NCBI RefSeq assembly: GCF_006874465.1
Contig: NZ_VIRL01000005.1
Coordinates: 248,001 to 312,000, forward strand
Direction: 5' to 3'
DNA from: Microbispora bryophytorum
GTDB lineage: Bacteria > Actinomycetota > Actinomycetes > Streptosporangiales > Streptosporangiaceae
DNA: 64,000 nt
Shown here: positions 36,097 through 44,692 of the stretch, piece after piece
Layout: every line of letters begins with the position of its first letter
Numbering within the stretch: the first letter of the stretch is position 1
Notes under the pieces: generated by a model
The model's input: the letters and a program-made list of their open reading frames with translations, nothing else
Database searches by the model: none
Told to the model about the DNA's origin: nothing
Made by a program: the position numbers and the translations under genes

Positions 36097-36546
36097 TCAC
36101 GCTAGCTGCGGCTCGGTGGCGCGCGCTTCTCGATTCCTGACGGGCCTGGTCACCTGTTTCGCCAGGCACGGCGGCATCCCGGCCGTCCCGCTCGCCGCCT
36201 GGCGCCGGTAGGTGCTGGGGGGCACACCGACCAGTTCGGTGAAGCGGGTGCTGAAGGTGCCCAGCGACGAACAGCCGACCGCGAAACAGACCTCGGTGAC
36301 GCTCATGTCGCCACGGCGCAGCAGCGCCATCGCGCGCTCGATCCGCCGCGTCATCAGATAGCTGTACGGCGACTCCCCGTAGGCGAGGCGGAACTGGCGG
36401 CTGAGGTGCCCGGCGGACACGTTCACGCCCCGGGCGAGCGCCTCGACGTCCAGCGGCTGGGCGTACTCCCGGTCGATCCGGTCGCGGACTCGGCGCAGCA
36501 GCGCGAGATCACGCAGGTACTGTGCCGGGGCGGGTTTGCTGCTCAC
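36097..36546 (-). CDS. AraC-family regulator (DNA-binding domain only)
   Basis: A 149-aa protein that is essentially a lone AraC double HTH: RVRDRIDREYAQPLDVEALARGVNVSAGHLSRQFRLAYGESPYSYLMTRRIERAMALLRRGDMSVTEVCFAVGCSSLGTFSTRFTELVGVPPSTYRRQA (~20-115). A ligand domain is missing, as in SoxS/MarA-like regulators. It sits upstream of the VOC gene and likely activates that operon. Confidence 0.9.
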   Translation of the reverse strand: MSSKPAPAQYLRDLALLRRVRDRIDREYAQPLDVEALARGVNVSAGHLSRQFRLAYGESPYSYLMTRRIERAMALLRRGDMSVTEVCFAVGCSSLGTFSTRFTELVGVPPSTYRRQAASGTAGMPPCLAKQVTRPVRNREARATEPQLA

Positions 36547-36738
36547 GCGAGAAGCGTACGTCCTGCCACCGACAATCCGGCGTGCCGGGCGACGTGCACC
36601 TGCCTCCTGACCTGCGGCGCGGCCGGCTCACCGCGGCTCGCCCCGACGCCACCCCATCAGACGGACCCGAACGTCCGCGTGCGGCCCATGGCATGCGGAG
36701 ATCACTCAGGTGCTCGGCGACCCGGCCGCCACCATGGT

Positions 36739-37368
36739 TCAGTAGCCGATGGCTTCGCGGAGCAGCAGGACGGTGCCGCGCCCGGGGTGAGGTTCCGCGT
36801 TGAGGATGAGCAGGCGGTTGAGGGCACTGGGCTGCCCGTAGGCCTTCATGGCGCGCTCGTTCTCCAGCGGAAGGCAGTGGTCTTCGACGCGCCGCAGCGC
36901 GGTGCCCAGGTCGGGCACCACCTTCTGCGCCCCGACGATCCAGATCGCGCGGGCCGCGGCGCCCGAGTAGCCCGCCAGCTGGCTTCCGCTGGCCGAGGCG
37001 GCCACAAGGGATCCGGTCTCGGTGACCGCGGCGACGCTGCCCACGACGACGTCCGGGCAGGCGATCATCCGCCAGATCTCGCCCAATTGGGTGGCCCGGT
37101 CCATGGTCGTGCTGCGTGCCTTGACGGACGCGTATCGCCCGCTGCCGTTGATGTCCTCATCGATGCCGGACAGGCGTAGGGTCTCGCTGGCGCCGGTGAA
37201 GACGCTGGCGCCCTCGGGTATCAGCTCTTTGACGCGGGTGCGCGCGGCGGCGGCGTCGTCGAGGATCTCGACGGTGAACCCATGCGCGGTGAGCGCAGCG
37301 GCCGCCCGCTCCAGGCGCGGCGCGGGCGCCGGGTCGGCGAAGGGCGCCGCCGGCATCGAGGTAGTCAT
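36739..37368 (-). CDS. LUD-domain protein (LutC/YkgG-like)
   Basis: A 209-aa LUD-domain protein. It contains GASVFTGASETLRLSGIDEDINGSGRY (~53), TETGSLVAASASGSQLAGYSGAARAIWIVGAQKVVPDLGTAL (~116-157) and ENERAMKAYGQPS. It is shorter than lactate-utilisation LutC and stands alone, with no lutA/lutB genes beside it. It is divergent from the ECF sigma gene across the interleaved palindromes. Confidence 0.88.
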   Translation of the reverse strand: MTTSMPAAPFADPAPAPRLERAAAALTAHGFTVEILDDAAAARTRVKELIPEGASVFTGASETLRLSGIDEDINGSGRYASVKARSTTMDRATQLGEIWRMIACPDVVVGSVAAVTETGSLVAASASGSQLAGYSGAAARAIWIVGAQKVVPDLGTALRRVEDHCLPLENERAMKAYGQPSALNRLLILNAEPHPGRGTVLLLREAIGY

Positions 37369-37435
37369 GATGTCTGAACTTCCTGTTCGCTGGATGACGT
37401 GTGTTCGTCTCAGCGGTCCGACAACACAGCCCCCT

Positions 37436-37479
37436 GGAATGTGAGGCGGCGCACCGGCCTCACATTCCGGTGCGCCGCC
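37436..37479. promoter_or_regulatory. two interleaved perfect inverted repeats (mutually exclusive hairpins)
   Basis: Stem A is GGAATGTGAGG (37436-37446) with CCTCACATTCC (37458-37468). Stem B is GGCGGCGCACCGG (37445-37457) with CCGGTGCGCCGCC (37467-37479). The arms alternate A-B-A'-B' with 2-nt overlaps, so only one stem can form at a time. The element lies 47 bp before the ECF sigma start and 67 bp from the LUD start. Confidence 0.85.
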
Positions 37480-37526
37480 TTGTCGAACCGGTGAGGGAAG
37501 ACGCGACCGAGGGAGCCGTCGGCACC

Positions 37527-38465
37527 ATGACCACCCAATCCCGGCCGGGACACGGCCGGCCCGATCCCGGCCTGGACGCGATCACGAGCGAGCGGGGCCA
37601 ACTGATCAACATCGCCTACCGGCTCCTGGGCTCCCTGGCCGAGGCCGAGGACGCCGTCCAGGAGACCTACGCCCGCTGGTATGCCATGTCGCCGCAGCAG
37701 CAGGACGCCATCCGATCTCCCGGCGCCTGGCTGACGACGGTCGCCGGTCGTATCTGCCTCAACCTGCTCGGCTCCGCCCGGGCCCGGCGAGAGACCTACG
37801 TGGGCGAGTGGATCCCCGAGCCGCTCCCCGAACGTACGGAGCGGAGCACCGGCCGGCCGGGCGGCGCCACTGTCGACCCGGCCGACCGGGTCACCCTGGA
37901 CGAGTCGGTCAACCTGGCCTTCCTGGTCGTGCTCGACTCGATGACCCCGGCCGAGCGCGTCGCGTTCATCCTGCACGACGTCTTCTGCCACTCGTTCGCC
38001 GAAGTGGCCGAGATCGTCGGCCGCACCCCGGCCGCGTGCCGTCAGCTGGCCTCCTCGGCCCGCCGCCGCATCCGGGCCTCGCAGCCTTCCGCGACTCCGG
38101 CGGCCCATCGGGCCGGCATCGTCAGGGACTTCAAGCAGGCGTGGGAGGCCAAGGACATCGACGCCCTCATCGGCCTGCTCGACCCCGACGCCACGGCGAT
38201 CGCCGACGGCGGCGGCCTCGCCGTCACCTTCCTGCGCCCCATCGAAGGCGGCGAGCAGATCGCGCACGCCTGGATCGAGATCGCCCGCAGGAGGACCGGC
38301 GCCATGACGTTCCTGGAACGTACGGTCAACGGTCAGCCGGGCCTGGTGGCTCAGCAAGACGGCGTCACCGTGACGGTGTACGCCTTCGACGTCGCGGGCG
38401 ACCGGATCAGGCGCATCTGGGTAGTACGCAACCCCGAGAAACTCCGTCGCTGGACGACGGGCTGA
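37527..38465 (+). CDS. ECF41-type sigma factor with SnoaL-like tail
   Basis: A 312-aa sigma factor. Region 2 (INIAYRLLGSLAEAEDAVQETYARWY, ~25-50) and region 4 (MTPAERVAFILHDVFCHSFAEVAEIVGRTPAACRQLASSARRR, ~150-192) are followed by a NTF2/SnoaL-like C-terminal domain. Conserved ECF41 signatures are WIPEPL, DGGGL (usually DGGGK) and NPEKL. The C-terminal domain autoregulates such sigma factors, which have no classical anti-sigma. GAGGGAG lies 11 nt before the ATG at 37527. Confidence 0.93.
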   Translation: MTTQSRPGHGRPDPGLDAITSERGQLINIAYRLLGSLAEAEDAVQETYARWYAMSPQQQDAIRSPGAWLTTVAGRICLNLLGSARARRETYVGEWIPEPLPERTERSTGRPGGATVDPADRVTLDESVNLAFLVVLDSMTPAERVAFILHDVFCHSFAEVAEIVGRTPAACRQLASSARRRIRASQPSATPAAHRAGIVRDFKQAWEAKDIDALIGLLDPDATAIADGGGLAVTFLRPIEGGEQIAHAWIEIARRRTGAMTFLERTVNGQPGLVAQQDGVTVTVYAFDVAGDRIRRIWVVRNPEKLRRWTTG

Positions 38466-38557
38466 CCCGCGTCTCCACGCCACCGGTCCGCTGACCGCCG
38501 CTACCCGACACCTTCAAGGGAGCAGGAACGAGGCCGGGCTCGATTCTCCACCTGCCC

Positions 38558-39487
38558 TCACCGCGAGGCGACCCCCTGATCGGCCGGTGAAGGGAGACCG
38601 GCCGCCTCGGAGGCGGCGCTCGCGTACAGCATCTCGCGCAGGCCCGGGAGCGCCTCGCGGTCGGCCCTCCACACCAGGCGCAGGCTCAGGCCGGGGACGT
38701 CGAACGCGAGCCGGGCGAGGGCGCCGGCGGCGACCCCGTCGGCGACCGCGAACCACGGCAGCAGCGTCATCCCGAGGCCGCGCTCCGCCCACGCCCGCAT
38801 GACGGGCACGCCGCCCGCCCGCACCCGCTCCACCCGGTCGCCCAGCAGGCGCTCCCCCGCCAGCCAAAACGAGCACGCGGGCACGTTGACCAGCAGCCGC
38901 CGGCCGTACAGGTCCTCCTTGCGCAGGCGGGACGCGCCGGCCAGCGGATGGTCCGGCGCGGCGACAAGCGCGAGCGGCACAGGACCGAGATCGAGGAAGG
39001 CCAGCGGCGCGGCCGGCGCGCCGAAGCCGAGCCCGCCCAGATCGTTCCCGGTGTCGAGCAGCAGCGCCGCGTCGAGGTCCGCGGCGGCGACCGCGTCCAT
39101 GAGACGGTCGCGGGCGCCGTCCGACCGCACCTCCACCACGAGGTCGGGACGGCGCTCGGCCAGCCGGGCCAGGACCGCGGGCACGTGCACGACCGCAATC
39201 GTCTCCAGGGCGCCGAGCCGCAGCACCAGGCGGGTCTCCTGAACGTCGCGCCGGGCCTGGTCGGCCTGGTCGAGCAGCCGGCGCGCCCAGCCGCGCAGGC
39301 GCTCGCCCGCCGCGGTCAAGCGCATCCCCCGCGGACCCCGCTCGAACAGTGCGACTCCGAGGTCCCGTTCCAGGGTCCTGATCTGCTCCGACACCGACGA
39401 CGGCGCGAGATCCAGGGCGACGGCGGCGTCGGTGACCGTCCGGTGTGCCACAACCGCCTCGAAGGTGCGCAACTGCCGCAGTTCCAT
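38558..39487 (-). CDS. LysR-family regulator
   Basis: A 309-aa LTTR. The N-terminal HTH is LRQLRTFEAVVAHRTVTDAAVALDLAPSSVSEQIRTLERDLGVALFERGPRG (~3-54), followed by a type 2 periplasmic-binding-like effector domain. The ATG at 39487 matches the standard N-terminus. It is divergent from the MFS exporter 39610-40992, with a LysR-box dyad between them; it most likely activates that exporter in response to its substrate. Confidence 0.95.
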   Translation of the reverse strand: MELRQLRTFEAVVAHRTVTDAAVALDLAPSSVSEQIRTLERDLGVALFERGPRGMRLTAAGERLRGWARRLLDQADQARRDVQETRLVLRLGALETIAVVHVPAVLARLAERRPDLVVEVRSDGARDRLMDAVAAADLDAALLLDTGNDLGGLGFGAPAAPLAFLDLGPVPLALVAAPDHPLAGASRLRKEDLYGRRLLVNVPACSFWLAGERLLGDRVERVRAGGVPVMRAWAERGLGMTLLPWFAVADGVAAGALARLAFDVPGLSLRLVWRADREALPGLREMLYASAASEAAGLPSPADQGVASR

Positions 39488-39509
39488 GCCGCACCGAACA
39501 GGCCGGGAG

Positions 39510-39528
39510 CGTTCGGTTATTCCGAACG
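39510..39528. promoter_or_regulatory. LysR-box between regulator and MFS exporter
   Basis: CGTTCGG-TTATT-CCGAACG is a perfect 7-bp dyad 22 bp upstream of the lysR start, in the usual T-N11-A form. It is the probable high-affinity LTTR site. Confidence 0.7.
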
Positions 39529-39609
39529 CCGCCTGCGGCCCGGGCGGTGGAGCCCTTTGGCGTCCGACGCCACAGTGACCCCCAGTTCGTCTACCTCCTG
39601 GAGATCCTT

Positions 39610-40992
39610 GTGACGTCGACTTCTTCCGCCGCTCCCCCGGCGGCGCCCGCCCGGGCCCGCGCGCTGACCGGGATCGCGCTCGGCTATTTCATGGTGCTGC
39701 TCGACACCACCGTCCTGTCGGTGGCCGAGCCCGACCTCGCCCGGTCCTTCGGCGGCGCGGGCGTCGCGGGGCTGCAGTGGACCGTGACCGGCTACACCCT
39801 CGTGTTCGGCGCCGCGCTGCTGACGGCCGGGTCGGTGGCCGACCGGTACGGCGCGCACCGCGTGTTCCAGGCGGCCGTAGCCGCCTTCGGCCTCGGCAGC
39901 CTGCTGAGCGCGTTCGCGCCGTCGCTGTGGGCGCTCGTCGGCCTGCGGGCGCTGCTCGGCCTGGCCGCGGCGGGCTGCGTACCCGCATCGATGGCGATGA
40001 TCGCCCGGTTGTACCCGGTGCCCGCCGAGCGGGCCAAGGCCGTCGCCGTCTGGGCGGCGACCAGCGGTGCCGCGCTCGTGGCCGGTCCGGTGGCCGGCGG
40101 GGCGCTGACCGACCTGGCGGGCTGGCGGGCGATCTTCCTGATCAACGCCCCGCTCGCCGCCGTCACCCTCGCGCTCACGGCCGGAGCCGCCGTACGCTGC
40201 CCGCGCGGCGACCGGCGTATCGACTGGGCCGCCCAGATCCTGGCCTGCGCGGCCGTGGCGCTGCTCACCGACACGCTGATCGCGCTCGGCGCCCACTCCT
40301 TCGTCCACGCCGCATGGTCGGCGGGCGCCACGGCCGTGGCGGTGTGCGCCTTCGCCGTACGCGAGCGGCACGGCCACATGCCGGTCCTGGCGCCCGCCGT
40401 GCTGCGGAGGCCCGGCGTCCCCGGCGCACTGCTGGCGGGGGCGGCGGTCAACTTCGCGATGAGCGGGGTGCTGTTCGTGCTGCCGCTGCTCTTCCAGCAG
40501 GCGCTGGGCCTGACGCCGGGGCAGATCGGGGCGGCGCTGCTGCCCATGACGCTGCCCTTCGCGGTCAACCCGCTGCTGACCGGCAGAATCGTCGCCAGGT
40601 CCGGGCCACGGCCGCCGGTGCTGGCAGGGCTCGGCCTGCTCACGGCGGGCGGTGTCGCGTTCGGCGCGGCCGTCTGGGCGGGCGCCTCCTACCCGCTCCT
40701 GCTGACCGGGCTGGTGGCCACCGGCCTCGGTGTCTCGTCCGCGCTGCCCGCCCTGGCCACCCTGGTCGTGACCTCGGCTCCCGAAGGCGCCGCCGGCCTG
40801 GCCGGTGGGCTGCTCAACGCGGCCCGGCAGTGCGGCGCCACGATCGGCGTCGCCGTGACGGGCGCGTTCGTGACCGTCGGCGTTCCCGATCAGGGACACC
40901 ACGGCGCGGCGTACGCGCTGATCGCGCCGGCCGTGGTCTGCGCCGCGGCGGCCGTCGCCGTCGCACGGCCGGCCCGTCGCCCGGCCCGATGA
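39610..40992 (+). CDS. MFS drug exporter (DHA2, EmrB/QacA-like)
   Basis: A 460-aa 14-TM major facilitator. Motif A is GSVADRYGAHRVFQ (~74), motif C-like GPVAGGALTDLAGWRAIFLINAP (~157) and D1 LLDTTVLSVAEPDL (~34). It is expected to export drugs or cations by proton antiport. The GTG at 39610 follows GGAG by 6 nt. It is probably LysR-regulated and monocistronic, with 182 bp before the next gene. Confidence 0.95.
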   Translation: MTSTSSAAPPAAPARARALTGIALGYFMVLLDTTVLSVAEPDLARSFGGAGVAGLQWTVTGYTLVFGAALLTAGSVADRYGAHRVFQAAVAAFGLGSLLSAFAPSLWALVGLRALLGLAAAGCVPASMAMIARLYPVPAERAKAVAVWAATSGAALVAGPVAGGALTDLAGWRAIFLINAPLAAVTLALTAGAAVRCPRGDRRIDWAAQILACAAVALLTDTLIALGAHSFVHAAWSAGATAVAVCAFAVRERHGHMPVLAPAVLRRPGVPGALLAGAAVNFAMSGVLFVLPLLFQQALGLTPGQIGAALLPMTLPFAVNPLLTGRIVARSGPRPPVLAGLGLLTAGGVAFGAAVWAGASYPLLLTGLVATGLGVSSALPALATLVVTSAPEGAAGLAGGLLNAARQCGATIGVAVTGAFVTVGVPDQGHHGAAYALIAPAVVCAAAAVAVARPARRPAR

Positions 40993-41174
40993 GGCGCGAC
41001 CGACGAACGCTCGGCGTGATGGTCTCGGGCGCGTTCATCTCTTTTTCCGTCGCCCGGCCGGGGGCGTACCCCGTTGACCCGGGCTCTCGCGGGAATGGGA
41101 CGCGGTACGGCCGCGGGTGAGCGGCCTCGCATGCCCGACTGCCTAGACCGGAGGACGAGGTTTGGGAAGGCCCC

Positions 41175-42419
41175 GTGGTCATGAGGTCAGAGATCGACTA
41201 TGAGGTGGTGTTCAGGACCGGCCCGGCCCTGTCGGCGGTGCTGACGCCCACCCTCGTCATCGTCGCCGTGAACGACGCCTTCCTGGAGGTGAGCGGGCAC
41301 CGCCGGGAGGACCTGCTGGGCCGCGACCTCTTCGACGTCTTCCCGCCCAACCCCGCCGCGCCGGAGGACTCCGAGCAACAGGGTGCGCAGATGCTGCGAA
41401 CGTCCCTGGAGCAGGTGATGACCACCCGCCGCCGGGACTTCATGCCTCTGCAGAGGTACGACGTCGAGATGGCGGACCGGCCCGGCGTGTTCGAGGAGCG
41501 GTACTGGAGCACGGTCAACACGCCCGTGCTCGGCTCGCACGGCGAAGTGCGGTGCATCCTCCTCATCTGTGAGGAGGTCACCGACTTCGTCCGCGCACTG
41601 CGGCGCTCTGGCGCGGCCTGCGAACAGGACTCCCTGGCCCTGCAGCTACAGACCCTCAACGACCAGCTCAGGCGGGCGCATCGGGAGCAGTGCGAGACGA
41701 CCTCCGCCCTGAGCGAGGCCATCGAACGGCAGCGGCGGCTGGTCCAGGACGCCTCACATGACCTGCGCAACCCCATCGCGGGCCTGCTCACCGAGTTGCA
41801 GGTCGCGCTGTCCGATCCCGGCATCGACCTGCAGACAATCTTGCGCAAGCTGGTGCGGGACGCAGAACGGCTCAACGACATCGTGACCGACCTGCTCGCC
41901 CTCGCCCGGGTGAACAGCGAGACGCGCGAGAGTGAGCGTCTGATCGAACTCGCCGTGTTCGTCGGCGAGGAGCTCGATCGCCGCACTCCGGGCACCCCCG
42001 TCCTCAGCCGCCTCGATCCGCACGTGTGCGTACGCGCCTCGGTTATCCGCCTGGCCCGCCTGCTGGGCAATCTGCTGACCAACGCCGAGCGGCACGCCCA
42101 CACCAAGATCGAGGTAGTGGTCACCGCCGACCCTCCCGACGCCGTCCTCGAGGTCCTCGACGACGGGCTGGGCATCCCGCCGGAGGACCGCGAACGCGTT
42201 TTCGAGCGCCGCTACCGCCGGGAGGAGGCCCGCGTGCGGGATCCCGGCGGGTCGGGGCTCGGCCTGTCCATCGCCCGGGAGATCGCCCAGGAGCACGGTG
42301 GCCGGCTGTATGCCGCCGAACACCACGGCGGAGCCCGCTTCGTCCTGCGTCTCCCCCTCGCCACCGAGCGATACCGCTCAAACCCGACGGCCGGCGACGG
42401 TGCATGCCGCCCGATCTAG
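41175..42419 (+). CDS. PAS-domain sensor histidine kinase (orphan, soluble)
   Basis: A 414-aa kinase. The N-terminal PAS-like domain has LVIVAVNDAFLEVSGHRREDLLGRDLFDVFPPNP (~27-60). HisKA is RRLVQDASHDLRNPIAGLLTE with His195, and the HATPase has N box NLLTNAERHAHT and G boxes DDGLGIP and GGSGLGLSIAREIAQEHGG. There is no TM segment, so the kinase is cytoplasmic. No response regulator is adjacent; its neighbour is an ECF41 sigma factor. The start is GTG 41175 (GGGAAGG 4 nt before) or ATG 41181. Confidence 0.9.
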   Translation: MVMRSEIDYEVVFRTGPALSAVLTPTLVIVAVNDAFLEVSGHRREDLLGRDLFDVFPPNPAAPEDSEQQGAQMLRTSLEQVMTTRRRDFMPLQRYDVEMADRPGVFEERYWSTVNTPVLGSHGEVRCILLICEEVTDFVRALRRSGAACEQDSLALQLQTLNDQLRRAHREQCETTSALSEAIERQRRLVQDASHDLRNPIAGLLTELQVALSDPGIDLQTILRKLVRDAERLNDIVTDLLALARVNSETRESERLIELAVFVGEELDRRTPGTPVLSRLDPHVCVRASVIRLARLLGNLLTNAERHAHTKIEVVVTADPPDAVLEVLDDGLGIPPEDRERVFERRYRREEARVRDPGGSGLGLSIAREIAQEHGGRLYAAEHHGGARFVLRLPLATERYRSNPTAGDGACRPI

Positions 42420-42426
42420 GATCGGG
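42410..42426. promoter_or_regulatory. palindrome and leaderless promoter of the second ECF41 gene
   Basis: CCCGATC-TAG-GATCGGG is a perfect 7-bp dyad whose centre forms the histidine kinase stop codon. TAGGAT (42417-42422) lies 6 nt before ATG 42429, the leaderless -10 spacing. An operator or self-recognition site overlapping the promoter is likely. Confidence 0.6.
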
Positions 42427-42428
42427 TC

Positions 42429-43379
42429 ATGCCCTTGACCGTGGACGACGTCGACCGGTTCGAGGCCTCCAGGCCGCGCCTGCAGGCCATCGCCTACCGC
42501 CTTCTCGGCTCCGCAGGTGAGGCCGAGGACGCCGTGCAGGAGACGTTCCTGCGCTGGCAGGCCACCGACGTCGACCACATCGAGGTCCCCGAGGCCTGGC
42601 TGACGAAGGTCCTCACCAACCTGTGCCTCAACCAGCTCACCTCCGCGCGGGCGCGCCGCGAGACCTACGTGGGCCAGTGGCTCCCCGAGCCGCTGCTCGC
42701 CGGGGACCCGCTGCTCGGCCCGGCCGACACCGCCGAGCAGCGCGAATCGGTCTCGTACGCGGTCCTCACACTCATGGAGCGCCTGTCGCCCAACGAGCGG
42801 GCGGTGTACGTGCTGCGAGAGGCCTTCGACTACCCGCACCGGGAGATCGCCGAGATCCTCGACATCACCGAGGCCGCCAGCCAGCAGATCTTCCACCGCG
42901 CCAAGAAGCACGTCTCCGACGGCAAGGCCCGCACCGCGACCGACGAGGCCGCCGCCCGGCGCATCGTCGAGGAGTTCCTCACGGCCGCGACCACCGGCCG
43001 GATCGAGTCGCTCGTACGCCTGCTCACCGAGGACGCCGTCGCGGTCGGCGACGGCGGCGGGAAGATCCCGGCCCGTGCCAAGGCGTTCCAGGGCGCCGTC
43101 GCGGTCGCGAAGTTCCTGCGAGGCCTGTTCAAACCGGCCGAGGTCAAGCGCGCCCTGGTCGGCGGTTCGCCCGAGGTCTACATCTGGACCGCCAACGGCG
43201 AGCCCGCCGTCGTGGTCGTCGTGGACGGCCGGGTCGTCGGGGTCATGTGCCTGGAGGTCACCGCCGGAGGCATCTCCGCGGTCCGCAGCCAGGTCAATCC
43301 CGACAAGCTCGAACGCGCGACCGCGCAGTGGGCGGCCGCCGACCACGGGGAGCCGCTGCTCAGGTGGTCCGAGGAGTAA
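42429..43379 (+). CDS. sigJ: ECF41-type sigma factor with SnoaL-like tail
   Basis: A 316-aa sigma factor with all three ECF41 C-terminal signatures intact: WLPEPL (~81), DGGGK (~204) and NPDKL (~293). Region 2 is RLQAIAYRLLGSAGEAEDAVQETFLRWQ and region 4 LSPNERAVYVLREAFDYPHREIAEILDITEAASQQIFHRAKK. The C-terminal NTF2-like domain both activates and restrains such sigma factors. It resembles Mycobacterium SigJ. Its targets are usually neighbouring carbonyl or FAD-oxidoreductase/epimerase genes; the FAD oxidoreductase at 44693 is a candidate. Confidence 0.94.
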   Translation: MPLTVDDVDRFEASRPRLQAIAYRLLGSAGEAEDAVQETFLRWQATDVDHIEVPEAWLTKVLTNLCLNQLTSARARRETYVGQWLPEPLLAGDPLLGPADTAEQRESVSYAVLTLMERLSPNERAVYVLREAFDYPHREIAEILDITEAASQQIFHRAKKHVSDGKARTATDEAAARRIVEEFLTAATTGRIESLVRLLTEDAVAVGDGGGKIPARAKAFQGAVAVAKFLRGLFKPAEVKRALVGGSPEVYIWTANGEPAVVVVVDGRVVGVMCLEVTAGGISAVRSQVNPDKLERATAQWAAADHGEPLLRWSEE

Positions 43380-43427
43380 AGCGGCCGCTGCGGCCCGCGC
43401 ACCTACGCGAGCCGGCGCGTTGAGTGA

Positions 43428-43442
43428 GCGTGAACGTCACGC
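43428..43442. promoter_or_regulatory. dyad upstream of marR-like gene
   Basis: GCGTGA-ACG-TCACGC is a perfect 6-bp dyad 45 bp before the MarR start. CACGTAC-TAAT-GTCGTG (43464-43480) is a second imperfect dyad nearer the start. Either could be the MarR operator. Confidence 0.45.
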
Positions 43443-43487
43443 GCGGATTGGCAAATCTGGAAGCACGTACTAATGTCGTGCCACATA

Positions 43488-44045
43488 ATGAAGGACGTAA
43501 ATACCTACGAAAGCGACTCTGACGGCCTCCTCTACGATCCCCGGGTCAGGGCCGCGATGACCCAGTTCACCGACACCGACAACGATCTGCTCACCTTCGA
43601 GGCGGGTGCCGCCGTCCGCACCGCCAACCTTGCGGTCGAGCGCATGCGGGCCCACGGCTCCCAGGGACGAGGGGCCAGCGCGGGCGCGCTCGACCTGCTG
43701 ATCCGCCTCAACGGCAGCGAGCACGGCATCAGCATCGGCGAGCTGGCCCGGACCGCTGGGGTCAGCTCCCGCAACGCCACCGGCTTGGTCGACACGCTGG
43801 AGCACGACGGGCTGGTCCGCCGGGTCCCCGACCCGAAGGACCGGCGTTCGGTTCTGGCCGAGATCACACCTGCCGGGCGGGCGTGGATGAAGGCGTTCCG
43901 CAAACCGTCGCAGCTTGCCATGCGGGCGATGTTCCACGGCTTCGCCCCTGAAGAGCTGGTCGTTCTGCGCGACCTGTGCCTGCGGCTGGCCGCCAACCAG
44001 CATCGCCTCGCCGACCGTCTGCGCCAGACCGGACAGCAGCCGTGA
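43488..44045 (+). CDS. MarR-family regulator
   Basis: A 185-aa protein. The MarR wHTH is ASAGALDLLIRLNGSEHGISIGELARTAGVSSRNATGLVDTLEHDGLVRRVPDPKDRRSVLAEITPAG (~63-132), with an extended N-terminus rich in Asp/Thr and a C-terminal helix. ATG 43488 is preferred; ATG 43473 lies inside a dyad. It is followed after 118 bp by the SRPBCC gene. No ribosome-binding site is clear. Confidence 0.9.
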   Translation: MKDVNTYESDSDGLLYDPRVRAAMTQFTDTDNDLLTFEAGAAVRTANLAVERMRAHGSQGRGASAGALDLLIRLNGSEHGISIGELARTAGVSSRNATGLVDTLEHDGLVRRVPDPKDRRSVLAEITPAGRAWMKAFRKPSQLAMRAMFHGFAPEELVVLRDLCLRLAANQHRLADRLRQTGQQP

Positions 44046-44163
44046 TCACGGCCGCTCAGGAACAGACCCGTCGCACCGCGCGCCGAAGAAGACGCCGGCC
44101 ACGGGTGGCGTCCCCTGCCTGCCGCCGAGGAACCGCCCCATCCCGAGAGGAGTCCCCCACCTC

Positions 44164-44577
44164 ATGGCCTCCATCCGCCACGAGATCGTCATCGACGCGT
44201 CCCCTGAGCACATCTGGGATGTGCTGCGCGACGTCGGAGCCGTACACGAGCGCCTGCTGCCGGGCCGTGTCACGAAAACCCGGCTGGAAGGCGACCAGCG
44301 GTTCCTGACCTTCCCTGACGGGCACGTCATCCGCGAGCTGATCGTCGCGATCGATGACGATTCCCGCTGCTTGGCCTATTCGGTTGTTGACGGCGCGAGA
44401 CCTCCGCTCGAGCACCACCACGCCTCATTCGAAGTTCGCCCGGAGGGCGACGAAGCGGGCCGGCTGATCTGGACCACCAACGTGCTGCCGCACACGCGCG
44501 CCACCGAGGTCCGCATTCGCGTCGAGCACGGCGCACGGGAGATGAAGCAGGCGATCGAGGCCGCGGCACGCGGCTGA
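44164..44577 (+). CDS. SRPBCC/polyketide cyclase-like protein
   Basis: A 137-aa START/Bet v1-like protein: SIRHEIVIDASPEHIWDVLRDVGAVHERLLPG (~3-34), RFLTFPDGHVIRELIVAIDDDSRCLAYSVVDGARPPLEHHHASFEV (~46-92) and LIWTTNVLPHTRATEVRIRVEHGAREMKQAIE. It binds hydrophobic ligands or acts as a cyclase; function undetermined. GAGAGGAG lies 11 nt before the ATG. It probably belongs with the upstream MarR. Confidence 0.88.
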   Translation: MASIRHEIVIDASPEHIWDVLRDVGAVHERLLPGRVTKTRLEGDQRFLTFPDGHVIRELIVAIDDDSRCLAYSVVDGARPPLEHHHASFEVRPEGDEAGRLIWTTNVLPHTRATEVRIRVEHGAREMKQAIEAAARG

Positions 44578-44605
44578 GCCACCCACCCCTGGGAACCCCT
44601 TCGCA

Positions 44606-44657
44606 GTGTGAGGTGCTTCACACCGCGTTCCTGTCAGGAAACGGCGCGCCGCCCGGT
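44606..44657 (+). promoter_or_regulatory. candidate ECF41-type promoter and dyad of the FAD oxidoreductase
   Basis: GTGTGA-GGTGCT-TCACAC (44606-44623) is a perfect 6-bp dyad. It is followed by TGTCAGG (44632-44638) and, after 15 nt, CGGT (44654-44657). ECF41 promoters reported in other bacteria have TGTCACA-N16-CGTC, so this is a partial match. The oxidoreductase starts 35 nt further. Confidence 0.4.
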
Positions 44658-44692
44658 TCAAGAGGCAAAACGCGCAAGACAGGAGCATGGGC

